A stretch of DNA of 7,992 bases from Nanobdellota archaeon (GCA_030704765.1 JAUYDD010000135.1:1-7992), one strand, 5' to 3'. Shown: positions 1-5,382, numbered from the stretch's first letter. A program made the numbers and translations. Notes: a model not told the origin generated them from the sequence alone.

Positions 1-139
1 AGAGGTTGGATTAGGAATCGGAAGAATAGAATTTGCAAATACAATGTTTTTTAAATTTGGAGAAGAAGCAGAAAGAGTTCTCTTGCTAGAGTATAAAGAG
101 GAATTAGAAAGAATTGTTCTTTTTACAAGGTCGGTCTAA
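1..139 (+). CDS. 3' end of an unknown protein-coding gene
   Basis: Reading from base 2, an open frame runs 45 codons to a TAA at 137-139; the gene begins outside the window. The visible C-terminal tail reads EVGLGIGRIEFANTMFFKFG followed by a charged helical stretch rich in E, R and L and ending TRSV. I do not recognise the family. The other two plus frames are broken early (frame 1 stops near base 52), which supports this frame, but only 45 codons are visible. Two perfect short hairpins follow within 25-70 bases. Confidence 0.6.
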   Translation, partial: EVGLGIGRIEFANTMFFKFGEEAERVLLLEYKEELERIVLFTRSV

Positions 140-163
140 AATCTATCTCAAAATCTAATTAAG

Positions 164-209
164 AAAGTATATCCTTTTTGATATACTTTGTGTAAACGAG
201 TCAGTTTAC
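164..209 (+). other. Two tandem hairpins after the upstream gene
   Basis: A perfect 10-bp stem (aaagtatatc 164-173 with gatatacttt 180-189, six-base loop) is followed two bases later by a perfect 6-bp stem (gtaaac 192-197 with gtttac 204-209, six-base loop). They lie 25 bases after the stop codon. They may be 3'-end structures of the upstream transcript. No other gene-like signal is seen in 140-309. Weaker inverted repeats continue at 218-232 and 242-267 but are short enough to be chance in AT-rich DNA. Confidence 0.5.
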
Positions 210-309
210 CGCTAGCTTATGAGGCCATCATATATTTTATCTAACTTCAATGGGTTTTTAAAAGTTACTTAATTACAAACTTTGACATATACTCTATTAT
301 GAGATTAAC

Positions 310-317
310 TTTAAATA
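310..317 (+). promoter_or_regulatory. Archaeal TATA box for the 159-residue gene
   Basis: The octamer tttaaata is centred about 25 bases before the ATG at 339, with purine/A-rich bases (gattaac) just upstream in the BRE position. There is no Shine-Dalgarno before the ATG. Together this predicts a leaderless transcript starting at or next to the start codon. Confidence 0.65.
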
Positions 318-338
318 AGATTATTTTTATTATAATTC

Positions 339-818
339 ATGGGATTATTCAGGGATGTTGTTGAAGAGAGAAAACTCTATGGGGATTTAAGTAACGAATG
401 CATTGCAAAACTATTATCATCAAGAGATTTTTCAATACATGGTTTTTCTATATTGCATTTCGAAAGAAGATTCAATGGAGATCATTATACTTTTACAGTG
501 CCAGTACAAGATATAAGAAAATGGTATGAAACTAATGGTGATTCTAATCTTCCTATAAAAACTAAGATTGAACAAGGAACTGCTATTGCTCAAGGATTTG
601 GTCTAGCATTAGTTTGTCCGCCTGATTTTTATATAGGAGATAAAAAAGTAATAAAAAACCAAAAACATCATCTGGAGTTTAGGTTGCCTAATGATACCCA
701 TTATACTGTTATAGCATCAGTCCATCCAAGATATCTTAGTATGATAGACCCTCTTCCTGAAAAACCAATTGACACAGACAGCTTATTTGACAGATTAATA
801 GGATTGTACGATATTTGA
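339..818 (+). CDS. Hypothetical protein, 159 residues
   Basis: I do not recognise this protein. It starts MGLFRDVVEERKLYGDLSNE and looks soluble: no signal peptide or membrane helix is visible. The N-terminal third is mixed helix/strand (HGFSILHFERRFNGDHYTFT reads as beta strands). The middle holds a helix (TKIEQGTAIAQGFGLALV) and the C-terminal part has a further strand pair (HHLEFRLPN, HYTVIASVHP), so a compact alpha/beta fold is likely. There is no obvious catalytic motif; the histidines are scattered. The start is supported by the TATA box 25 bases upstream, which fits leaderless transcription like the next two genes. It ends 112 bases before the zinc-ribbon gene, which has its own promoter, so co-transcription is not required. 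Confidence 0.7.
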   Translation: MGLFRDVVEERKLYGDLSNECIAKLLSSRDFSIHGFSILHFERRFNGDHYTFTVPVQDIRKWYETNGDSNLPIKTKIEQGTAIAQGFGLALVCPPDFYIGDKKVIKNQKHHLEFRLPNDTHYTVIASVHPRYLSMIDPLPEKPIDTDSLFDRLIGLYDI

Positions 819-830
819 TTATTGATTATT

Positions 831-860
831 ATCATCAAAAGCCAGAAGATTCCTGGTGAT
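831..860 (+). other. Weak nested hairpin after the 159-residue gene
   Basis: ccag (842-845) pairs with ctgg (853-856), and an outer atca (831-834 or 834-837) can pair with tgat (857-860). It sits just after the stop at 818. The stems are only 4 bp each, so this is marginal; it is listed because most gene 3' ends in this window carry nested hairpins. Confidence 0.25.
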
Positions 861-902
861 TTATACATAAAAATAACATTAAATATCTATTTTTAGAAAA
901 CT

Positions 903-910
903 TATTAAAT
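903..910 (+). promoter_or_regulatory. TATA box for the TFS-like gene
   Basis: The octamer tattaaat, preceded by a BRE-like agaaaact, is centred about 24-25 bases before the ATG at 931. No Shine-Dalgarno is present. The spacing matches leaderless initiation. Confidence 0.6.
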
Positions 911-930
911 GATCTATATTACTATATAAA

Positions 931-1248
931 ATGAAATTTTGCAATACCTGTAATAATATATTGTTTCCAATAGAAAATAACAAGCTTAGATGTGGCACTT
1001 GTGATACAATAATTGATGGTGAACTAGTATCAAAAGAAAAAATAGCAAAAAAACCAAAAAAACATAATGGGATTATTCATGAAGAATTTAATCCATTTGC
1101 TACTTATCCGCATAAATGCAAGAAATGTGGTTTTGATAAAGCTCAGATTATACAAAGAGAACCTTATATAACTGATGAAGATAGTTTATTGTATCTGAAA
1201 TGCGGGAAATGCGGTTTTTCTGAAAACATGGCTAGAAAGATAATGTGA
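931..1248 (+). CDS. TFS/RpoM-type transcription factor, two zinc ribbons
   Basis: The 105-residue protein has the layout of archaeal TFS (RNA polymerase subunit M / TFIIS-like). The N-terminal ribbon uses C4-x2-C7 and C21-x2-C24 and begins MKFCNTCNNILFPIENNK, like the RPB9-type start. A lysine-rich linker (about 34-60) follows. The C-terminal ribbon uses C63-x2-C66 and C91-x2-C94, with the 24-residue inner spacing typical of TFIIS/TFS. TFS family members stimulate RNA cleavage by backtracked polymerase through an acidic Asp-Glu pair at the hairpin tip. Here the tip reads T81-D82-E83-D84, so the acidic pair is kept but the residues around it (IQREPYITDED) differ from the usual QTRxADEP. It may be a divergent or paralogous TFS rather than the main copy. 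It is likely cytoplasmic, acting on RNA polymerase. The gene is preceded by a leaderless promoter and lies 34 bases before the next gene. Confidence 0.8.
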   Translation: MKFCNTCNNILFPIENNKLRCGTCDTIIDGELVSKEKIAKKPKKHNGIIHEEFNPFATYPHKCKKCGFDKAQIIQREPYITDEDSLLYLKCGKCGFSENMARKIM

Positions 1249-1253
1249 TTAAG

Positions 1254-1261
1254 TTTTTATA
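1254..1261 (+). promoter_or_regulatory. TATA box for the membrane protein gene
   Basis: The octamer tttttata is centred about 25 bases before the ATG at 1283, inside the 34-base gap after the zinc-ribbon gene. The downstream gene can therefore be transcribed by itself even though spacing suggests an operon. Confidence 0.5.
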
Positions 1262-1282
1262 CTTCCTATATCTATATATTTA

Positions 1283-2026
1283 ATGAACAATAAAAGGATC
1301 TTAGGTATAAGCCTTGTATTTATAGGTTTATTTATGGTCTTTACATCAAAGGGAATTACAGGAGCTTTTATTGGTTTTAAGCCCCAGAATTATTTAGGAC
1401 TTCTAGGATTATTAGTTATAATTATAGGATTTTTTTTAATATTAGTTTCTAGAGAAGGAGGTTTAGAAAAAGGTTTAAGGGTCTATGATAAATATGATGG
1501 TAAAGGCAAACACTCTCCAAGCCAAGCATATTCAATTACAGATCCTGAAAGATATTTTTCAACTGTCGGATTCTTGACTTTAGAAGAATTTAACAGAGGA
1601 TTATCAGAAATAAAAGATGATTCTGAATTAGTGGAGTTAGTGAGATTAGAATATGGTCCAGAACTTAAAATGATTTTAGATAATCCTAGTGATAAGAATG
1701 AAGCAAGGATTGCTGAAGCATTTTATCATGCTTTATATGACAGAAGATATGAAAAACACGAAAAACCAAATGAATTATCAGATTCTGAAAAAGAAGCTAT
1801 TATGATTGCATTTAGAGCAGGTTGGAAAAATTCTCCTGATTCAAGGCAATCCAAAATACTTGCTCGTTATAGGCTTGGATATAGAGTTAAAGGAAAACAC
1901 GGAGAGATATATTCTAGAGATGATGAAAAACTTAAAACAACCACTTCTATAACTCCAAGTGATGCTAATGCAGGAAAAAATATTGGCGGGAATGTTATAG
2001 AACTAATAAGAAAGACAAAAAGATAA
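1283..2026 (+). CDS. Two-helix membrane protein with soluble C-terminal domain
   Basis: The 247-residue protein has two hydrophobic segments at about residues 6-20 and 37-55 (rich in L, I, G and F), separated by a short loop with one lysine (K23) and a GFKPQN turn. These anchor a hydrophilic domain of about 190 residues. The soluble part has acidic/basic helices (LTLEEFNRGLSEI; EARIAEAFYHALYDRRYEKHE; SDSEKEAIMIAFRAGWKNSP) and a lysine-rich C-terminus (IRKTKR). I do not recognise the soluble domain. With short loops and basic residues at both ends, both termini are probably cytoplasmic. The start is supported by a TATA box 25 bases upstream and by leaving the hydrophobic hairpin intact. A strong nested hairpin lies 19 bases after the stop. 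Confidence 0.7.
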   Translation: MNNKRILGISLVFIGLFMVFTSKGITGAFIGFKPQNYLGLLGLLVIIIGFFLILVSREGGLEKGLRVYDKYDGKGKHSPSQAYSITDPERYFSTVGFLTLEEFNRGLSEIKDDSELVELVRLEYGPELKMILDNPSDKNEARIAEAFYHALYDRRYEKHEKPNELSDSEKEAIMIAFRAGWKNSPDSRQSKILARYRLGYRVKGKHGEIYSRDDEKLKTTTSITPSDANAGKNIGGNVIELIRKTKR

Positions 2027-2044
2027 TTCTTATGTTTTATAAAT

Positions 2045-2091
2045 ATAGAGAATTGCGATTAAAAATTAGTCTAATCATAGCAATTCTCTAT
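2045..2091 (+). other. Nested hairpin downstream of the membrane protein gene
   Basis: A perfect 12-bp outer stem (atagagaattgc 2045-2056 with gcaattctctat 2080-2091) encloses a 5-bp inner stem (gatta 2057-2061 with taatc 2072-2076) and a three-base unpaired bulge on the 3' side (2077-2079). It follows the stop codon by 18 bases, so it could mark the mRNA 3' end. Its outer/inner layout resembles the larger composite element downstream but lacks its conserved flanks. Confidence 0.7.
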
Positions 2092-2096
2092 CTGTC

Positions 2097-2132
2097 TAAT
2101 TGCAAAATTTTATATTCTGATTAATGCAATTA
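2097..2132 (+). other. Inverted repeat in the convergent intergenic region
   Basis: taattgca (2097-2104) is perfectly complementary to tgcaatta (2125-2132) across a 20-base loop. It begins five bases after the preceding hairpin. A weaker 7-bp bulged stem can be drawn at about 2141-2158. The whole stretch 2027-2392 contains no plausible gene; it holds this chain of palindromes plus the composite element at 2170. Confidence 0.45.
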
Positions 2133-2169
2133 TCCATAATCATAAGATTTTATCTATGTTATTTATTAA

Positions 2170-2326
2170 ATCAAAAAAATTTCCTGAAAAATCGTCTACT
2201 CCATTCTAAAGAATGGAGTTTGATAGACGATTTTTCTTGATTCGGAAATTTTTAGGATGCTCGAGAATTGAAAACTGTAATATTTGCTACGACCTCACGA
2301 TAAATCATGAGGTTTTCAATTCTCGA
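2170..2326 (+). repeat. Composite palindromic element, copy 1
   Basis: Module 1 starts with atc plus seven A (2170-2179). Its basal stem aaaaatttcc (2175-2184) pairs with ggaaattttt (2244-2253). A 13-bp stem follows (2186-2198 with 2224-2236), then an inner 8-bp stem ctccattc/gaatggag (2199-2206, 2211-2218) with a four-base loop and an unpaired tttga at 2219-2223. The joint tttttaggatgc ends at 2260. Module 2 has a 14-bp outer stem tcgagaattgaaaa (2261-2274) with ttttcaattctcga (2313-2326), a long unpaired 5' side (2275-2292) and an inner cctca/tgagg hairpin (2293-2297, 2308-2312). The prefix, the joint and the first half of module 2 recur at 7852-7992; the prefix and joint also recur inverted at 4054-4154. 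The role is unknown: a mobile palindrome, a folded recombination site or a structured RNA would all fit. Confidence 0.85.
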
Positions 2327-2392
2327 CATAAATCAAATAAATTCTATACACATCACTCTTCACATAATTGCAGATAATAATATTCAAATCAC

Positions 2393-2743
2393 CTAAATTC
2401 TTTTTACACTATATTCACGAGATAATAATTCTGATAATCTATCCATATTTTCAGGTTGTTCAACTCTTGCAAACCTTTGTTCATTTGGATTCTTTTTTAT
2501 ATAACCTCTCATATCTAAAAATACATCTGTAGGTGATTTTTCTTCAGTTAAATCAATTCTTATTCTTCTATTTCTATTGTTATCACAATATATTCTCAAG
2601 ACACCATAATCTTCTTCTGGATTTAAAAAAACACAATCAACAGGTTCTTGCCTATGTAATTCAGCTATTCTTCTAGCAAGATTTATGTCTCTTGAAAAAT
2701 CACTAGTTTCTGTTATTTCAATTAAATATATTTGTTTATGCAT
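2393..2743 (-). CDS. Hypothetical protein, about 116 residues
   Basis: I do not recognise this protein. From the ATG at 2743 it begins MHKQIYLIEITETSDFSRDI. It has the look of a small soluble alpha/beta protein: strand (IYLIEIT), helix (NLARRIAELHRQE), strands (DCVFLN, GVLRIYCDNN, RRIRIDL), and C-terminal helices ending in a basic VKRI. The open frame extends in-frame to an ATG at 2845, but that would overlap the upstream 385-residue gene by 86 bases and adds residues read from that gene's other frame, so I prefer the internal ATG 16 bases after its stop. TTG at 2749 is also possible. The ggagg near the end of the upstream gene is about 26 bases away, too far to be a normal ribosome site. Tight spacing suggests an operon with the 385-residue gene. 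Confidence 0.55.
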   Translation of the reverse strand: MHKQIYLIEITETSDFSRDINLARRIAELHRQEPVDCVFLNPEEDYGVLRIYCDNNRNRRIRIDLTEEKSPTDVFLDMRGYIKKNPNEQRFARVEQPENMDRLSELLSREYSVKRI

Positions 2744-2759
2744 TTTCAATTCAAAAATT

Positions 2760-3917
2760 CTATTCTTTCCCTCCAATACTCCAGTCATAGTTCTTGAATA
2801 TCCCATCCCTTGTTGGATCCCAATAAGATATATCATCATGGCCAAAATGCCCTATAGCTCTTGCATATAAGATGCATTTTTCAGCAAGATGAAGATGCCT
2901 TAATTTATCTTTGCTTGATAAACTAGGGTCATAGACCAGGACATTGCTGTCACATTTTACACTGAATCTTGCCCAATGTTTAGATGGCAATGCAAATGGA
3001 TTGTATTGTAATGGTGTCTGATTATGTTTTTCAGTCAATTGCTGTTTTACTATTCCAAGATATCCAGCTACATCAAGTGGAGAGAACCTTAAGACAGGAT
3101 TTTCTTCTCTTGATTGCCTGAACTTATATTCAAGGCCAATGAATATATCATGAGGTGTTCTTCCAACATAAGCTTCATCATCATCCCTAAAAGTCACTTC
3201 TGACCTTAAGCTCATTACTGTTGCTAAATTATAGTTCAATTCATGGGATGGATTATTAGGCAAGATTGGGACATGCACTAACTTGAATCTGTACCTAGGT
3301 GTTTTTTCTGATTCAGCAGGAACAAGTACAATAGCAAAAGCTCCTTGTTTTCGGACTATCTCTGCATCATCATAGACATTGACAACTTCAATGCCAAATT
3401 TTTCAATACCTTTTGGACCTTTGTATACAGAATAGTTTTCTGCATAACTGAATCTTTTAGAACCTCTTATTGATGTATCAAGATTAACTACTCTTTTTTC
3501 TTTATCATTTCCAAAAACAGGGATCCAAGAATAACCAATAAATTTTATATCTTGTTGCCTCATTCTTTGTAATCTTCTAAATGCTCGTTCTCTTAATTCT
3601 AAAGGGATAGCTTTTGATGCATAAGTTTCTTTTAATGTTCTTGGTTGAGGCAATGAAATAGCAAGACCATGTTTGTATGCTTTTCTTGATGCTTCAACTC
3701 CAGTTAATCTTTCTCGTGTTCTAGGATCATAAAAAAATCTATCAGGAATTATTGCTTCATCAGGATCATCAAACTTTATTATTAAAGCATCCATTCTGGG
3801 ATCAAGCCCATCAATCCTTTGCACAAGGTCTCTTTGATGTGAGGCACTAGTTTGATTTAGTTCTTTTATTTCTGATTCTGTCCTTATTCTGAAATATTGT
3901 TTTTTTCCACTTGTCAT
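2760..3917 (-). CDS. Hypothetical protein, 385 residues
   Basis: I do not recognise this protein. It is soluble, with no signal peptide or membrane segment. Visible features are a basic, helical stretch about residues 55-120 (FFYDPRTRERLTGVEASRKA, then LRERAFRRLQRMRQQDIKF), a strand-rich middle (FAIVLVPAES, YRFKLVHVPILP) and a C-terminal region rich in H, C and aromatic residues (LRHLHLAEKCILYARAIGHF then GHDDISYW). No known catalytic signature is obvious; the His/Cys cluster could bind metal but that is only a guess. The ATG at 3917 is 27 bases after a TATA-like octamer, so translation is probably leaderless. It is followed after 16 bases by the 116-residue gene. The upstream spacer holds composite element copy 2, whose last hairpin overlaps this promoter. 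Confidence 0.7.
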   Translation of the reverse strand: MTSGKKQYFRIRTESEIKELNQTSASHQRDLVQRIDGLDPRMDALIIKFDDPDEAIIPDRFFYDPRTRERLTGVEASRKAYKHGLAISLPQPRTLKETYASKAIPLELRERAFRRLQRMRQQDIKFIGYSWIPVFGNDKEKRVVNLDTSIRGSKRFSYAENYSVYKGPKGIEKFGIEVVNVYDDAEIVRKQGAFAIVLVPAESEKTPRYRFKLVHVPILPNNPSHELNYNLATVMSLRSEVTFRDDDEAYVGRTPHDIFIGLEYKFRQSREENPVLRFSPLDVAGYLGIVKQQLTEKHNQTPLQYNPFALPSKHWARFSVKCDSNVLVYDPSLSSKDKLRHLHLAEKCILYARAIGHFGHDDISYWDPTRDGIFKNYDWSIGGKE

Positions 3918-3936
3918 TTTGCATATTTTTTTGATG

Positions 3937-4154
3937 TCAGAAATTAAACCACATCTTTTAAGATGTGGATGTTAGTTAGTTTTAATTTCTGAGCACAAGA
4001 AAATTGTTTTATGCAATTTTCTGTGCAGAAAATTCTTCTGAAAGAATTTTCATGCATCCTAAAAACAAGGGCCAATCAAACCACACTCACCAGCAGGAGA
4101 TTTTTTGCCGTGGCAAAAAACCTTTAGGTGTGGGTGGCCCATTGTTTTTTTGAT
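3937..4154 (-). repeat. Composite palindromic element, copy 2 (expanded)
   Basis: Read on the minus strand from 4154: atc plus seven A, then module 1. Its basal stem (4135-4149 with 4061-4074) has a single bulged T; it is followed by ccacac/gtgtgg, two small inner hairpins (4-11 bp) and an unpaired tttgat (4075-4080). The joint tttttaggatgc (ending 4054) follows. Two extra hairpins are then present: 10 bp (4028-4037 with 4042-4051) and 13 bp with one bulge (3993-4006 with 4014-4026). Module 2 closes the element: a 12-bp stem (3937-3948 with 3981-3992), a 12-base unpaired side, and an 8-bp inner hairpin (3949-3956 with 3961-3968). Module 1 matches copy 3 with only three substitutions and three single-base indels over about 101 bases. 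The element overlaps the 3' end of the JAMM-like gene. Confidence 0.85.
3941..3948 (-). promoter_or_regulatory. TATA-like box for the 385-residue gene, inside a hairpin arm
   Basis: On the minus strand tttaattt is centred about 27 bases before the ATG at 3917, the same spacing as the other promoters. It forms part of the 3' arm of the 12-bp outer stem of the adjacent hairpin (3937-3992), so promoter and palindrome overlap. There is no Shine-Dalgarno. Confidence 0.45.
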
Positions 4155-5020
4155 TTATAAACCAATAAAGTTTTATAACTATAATCTTCTCTTACTATAT
4201 AAGAGAAATCTTTAAATTGAAATCCAGGACCTAATTCTACTCTTCTTCCTCCTAATCTTGATGGATAAAAATATAATAAGCCTTTATTATATATTTCTGT
4301 CACCGGAATTTCTCTGCTGCCTGATAAAATTTCTTTTACTAGCCTAATGCGTGGGTCTGCAAAATCATGCAGTTCCACTTGTGCTTTTTTATAATCTTTT
4401 TTAGATATAGGAATACTAGGCCTTTCTTGATATAATAATAAAGGATAAGGCTTGTCTAAATCTTTATGAACTCCAGCAATAATAGAAATAGGCTTCACAC
4501 ATAATTTTAATCTAAGAGAGCTGTTTCTTTTCATGGTATTTGCTGCATTTACATCTCCATTTTTTTCTCCCATACTAGCTAGCAATCTTCCATTTGGATG
4601 AGTATGAAAATTAAATAATGCATAGGTTCTATTTACCGGATCAACATCTTTGTCTTTTTTACCAGCTTCAGGATATAGCTCAAAATATAAATGATTAGCT
4701 ATGCAAAAACACATAAAATCTTCAACATCTATCTTATCATCTAACTCCCCTTTTCCAGCTGCTTTTCTAGCATGTTTAAATTTTCCTTCAGCATATTCCT
4801 TAGACGCACTAACACTGGCTTCTGTAGGAGTACCAATATTTATAAAATCTGGATAAATTATATTATCATTGAACACTTCTTTATCTATATCAAAAAAAGT
4901 TTCAAGTCCAGTTTCTTTTGTTATCTCAATAGCTCTTTCTAATCCAGCTAAAAATCTAATACTATTAAGCTCTCTTGTTAATAATCTTGCATTCACAACT
5001 TCTAATCTAGGCTTACTCAT
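4124..5020 (-). CDS. JAMM/MPN-like putative metal-dependent hydrolase, 298 residues
   Basis: The central part reads YALFNFHTHPNG followed by RLLASMGEKNGDV. H139-x-H141-P with S149 seven residues later matches the start of a JAMM motif (HxH-x7-S-xx-D), as in deubiquitinase-like and RadC-like enzymes, where the residues bind zinc. The last ligand position holds E152 instead of Asp; D156 in the following GDVNAANTM could substitute. E69 (TPTEASVSAS) is a candidate upstream glutamate. The fold assignment is therefore likely but activity is unproven, and the substrate is unknown. The C-terminal 120 residues (about 175-298) form an unrecognised domain. The start overlaps the AbrB-like gene by eight bases and has a strong Shine-Dalgarno, so the two are translationally coupled. 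The last nine residues (SKKQWATHT) and the stop codon lie inside the composite repeat, suggesting the native 3' end was replaced. Confidence 0.7.
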   Translation of the reverse strand: MSKPRLEVVNARLLTRELNSIRFLAGLERAIEITKETGLETFFDIDKEVFNDNIIYPDFINIGTPTEASVSASKEYAEGKFKHARKAAGKGELDDKIDVEDFMCFCIANHLYFELYPEAGKKDKDVDPVNRTYALFNFHTHPNGRLLASMGEKNGDVNAANTMKRNSSLRLKLCVKPISIIAGVHKDLDKPYPLLLYQERPSIPISKKDYKKAQVELHDFADPRIRLVKEILSGSREIPVTEIYNKGLLYFYPSRLGGRRVELGPGFQFKDFSYIVREDYSYKTLLVYKSKKQWATHT

Positions 5021-5180
5021 CTTTTCCTCCTGATTTTTCTTCTAATACATTTATAGATATTTCAGCAAGAGTTCCTGGTTTTAATGATTCTTCAAGTATT
5101 TTTGGAATAACAATTATAGATTGTGAACCATGTTTAGCAATACGCTTTGTTATTGTAAATCTTTTGGTATTATCACTCAT
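5013..5180 (-). CDS. AbrB/SpoVT-like DNA-binding protein, 55 residues
   Basis: This short gene reads MSDNTKRFTITKRIAKHGSQ, then SIIVIPKILEESLKPGTLAE, then ISINVLEEKSGGKDE. The pattern basic strand - GSQSIIVIPK - helix - LKPGTLAEISI matches the swapped-hairpin AbrB/MazE fold (compare G-x-S-x-x-x-IPK ... GD-x-v-x-i). Such proteins dimerise and bind palindromic DNA; many are antitoxins or autoregulators. Its stop overlaps the start of the JAMM-like gene by eight bases, so they form one bicistron. It has a ggag-type ribosome site 11 bases before the ATG and a TATA box about 41 bases before it, so unlike most genes here it has a short leader. That leader contains three phased ATGTAT half-sites, a likely operator. 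Not a toxin-antitoxin pair by any known toxin family: the partner is a putative JAMM protein. Confidence 0.75.
   Translation of the reverse strand: MSDNTKRFTITKRIAKHGSQSIIVIPKILEESLKPGTLAEISINVLEEKSGGKDE
5026..5031 (-). promoter_or_regulatory. Shine-Dalgarno AGGAGG of the JAMM-like gene
   Basis: On the minus strand AGGAGG lies five bases before the ATG at 5020, within the last codons of the AbrB-like gene. It decides this start and is the strongest ribosome site in the window, fitting an internal operon gene in an otherwise leaderless region. Confidence 0.8.
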
Positions 5181-5185
5181 TGTCC

Positions 5186-5213
5186 ATACATCTCCTATGT
5201 ATAGGCCATGTAT
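5186..5213 (-). promoter_or_regulatory. Probable operator: three 11-bp-phased ATGTAT half-sites
   Basis: ATACAT at 5186-5191 and ATGTAT at 5197-5202 and 5208-5213 start exactly 11 bases apart, about one helical turn. The first two form a perfect 6-bp palindrome around ctcct, which on the minus strand is AGGAG, the ribosome site of the AbrB-like gene. Being between the TATA box and the ATG, a bound protein would block transcription, and the RNA hairpin would put the ribosome site in its loop. Binding by the encoded AbrB-like protein is inferred. Confidence 0.55.
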
Positions 5214-5216
5214 ATC

Positions 5217-5225
5217 ATTTATAAA
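5217..5225 (-). promoter_or_regulatory. TATA box for the AbrB-like/JAMM-like bicistron
   Basis: On the minus strand tttataaat is centred about 41 bases before the ATG at 5180, giving a predicted leader of about 15 bases that contains the AGGAG site. Nothing else gene-like is seen in 5226-5347. Confidence 0.5.
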
Positions 5226-5347
5226 TCCTTGTATTATGTTACTATTATATAATTACTACATATAAATAAATTTATAAACTATAAAGCACAGTTATTTGAA
5301 ATTAGTTGAATTAAAAGAATCTACAGGAAAAAATAAAATCAATTAAA

Positions 5348-5382
5348 GAAACTTTTAAATACGCACTTTTTATCTTATATTT
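5348..5382 (+). promoter_or_regulatory. Promoter region of the nucleotidyltransferase gene
   Basis: Two candidate TATA boxes are present. tttaaata at 5354-5361, preceded by a BRE-like gaaac, is the best match and predicts a leader of about 20-25 bases. ttatattt at 5375-5382 lies about 28 bases before the ATG at 5407 and would give a leaderless transcript. No Shine-Dalgarno precedes the ATG. Confidence 0.5.

Noticed and set aside
218..267. Further short hairpins at 218-232 and 242-267
   Set aside because: Stems of 5-6 bp with loose loops are expected by chance in sequence this AT-rich.
2261..2280. CRISPR-like repeat end (gaattgaaaac)
   Set aside because: The string resembles the 3' end of many CRISPR repeats, but it occurs once here and once 5.7 kb away as an arm of a hairpin, with no spacers or cas genes.
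2744..2845. N-terminal extension of the 116-residue gene to the ATG at 2845
   Set aside because: It would overlap the 385-residue gene by 86 bases and has no ribosome site or promoter; the ATG at 2743, just after that gene's stop, is simpler.
2685..2870. Plus-strand open frame of 61 codons
   Set aside because: It is antisense to the two minus-strand genes, has no promoter and no recognisable protein features.
3937..4154. Integron attC site
   Set aside because: The folded imperfect hairpin is suggestive, but the conserved RYYYAAC/GTTRRRY core pair is absent, no integrase is present, and genes here have their own promoters.
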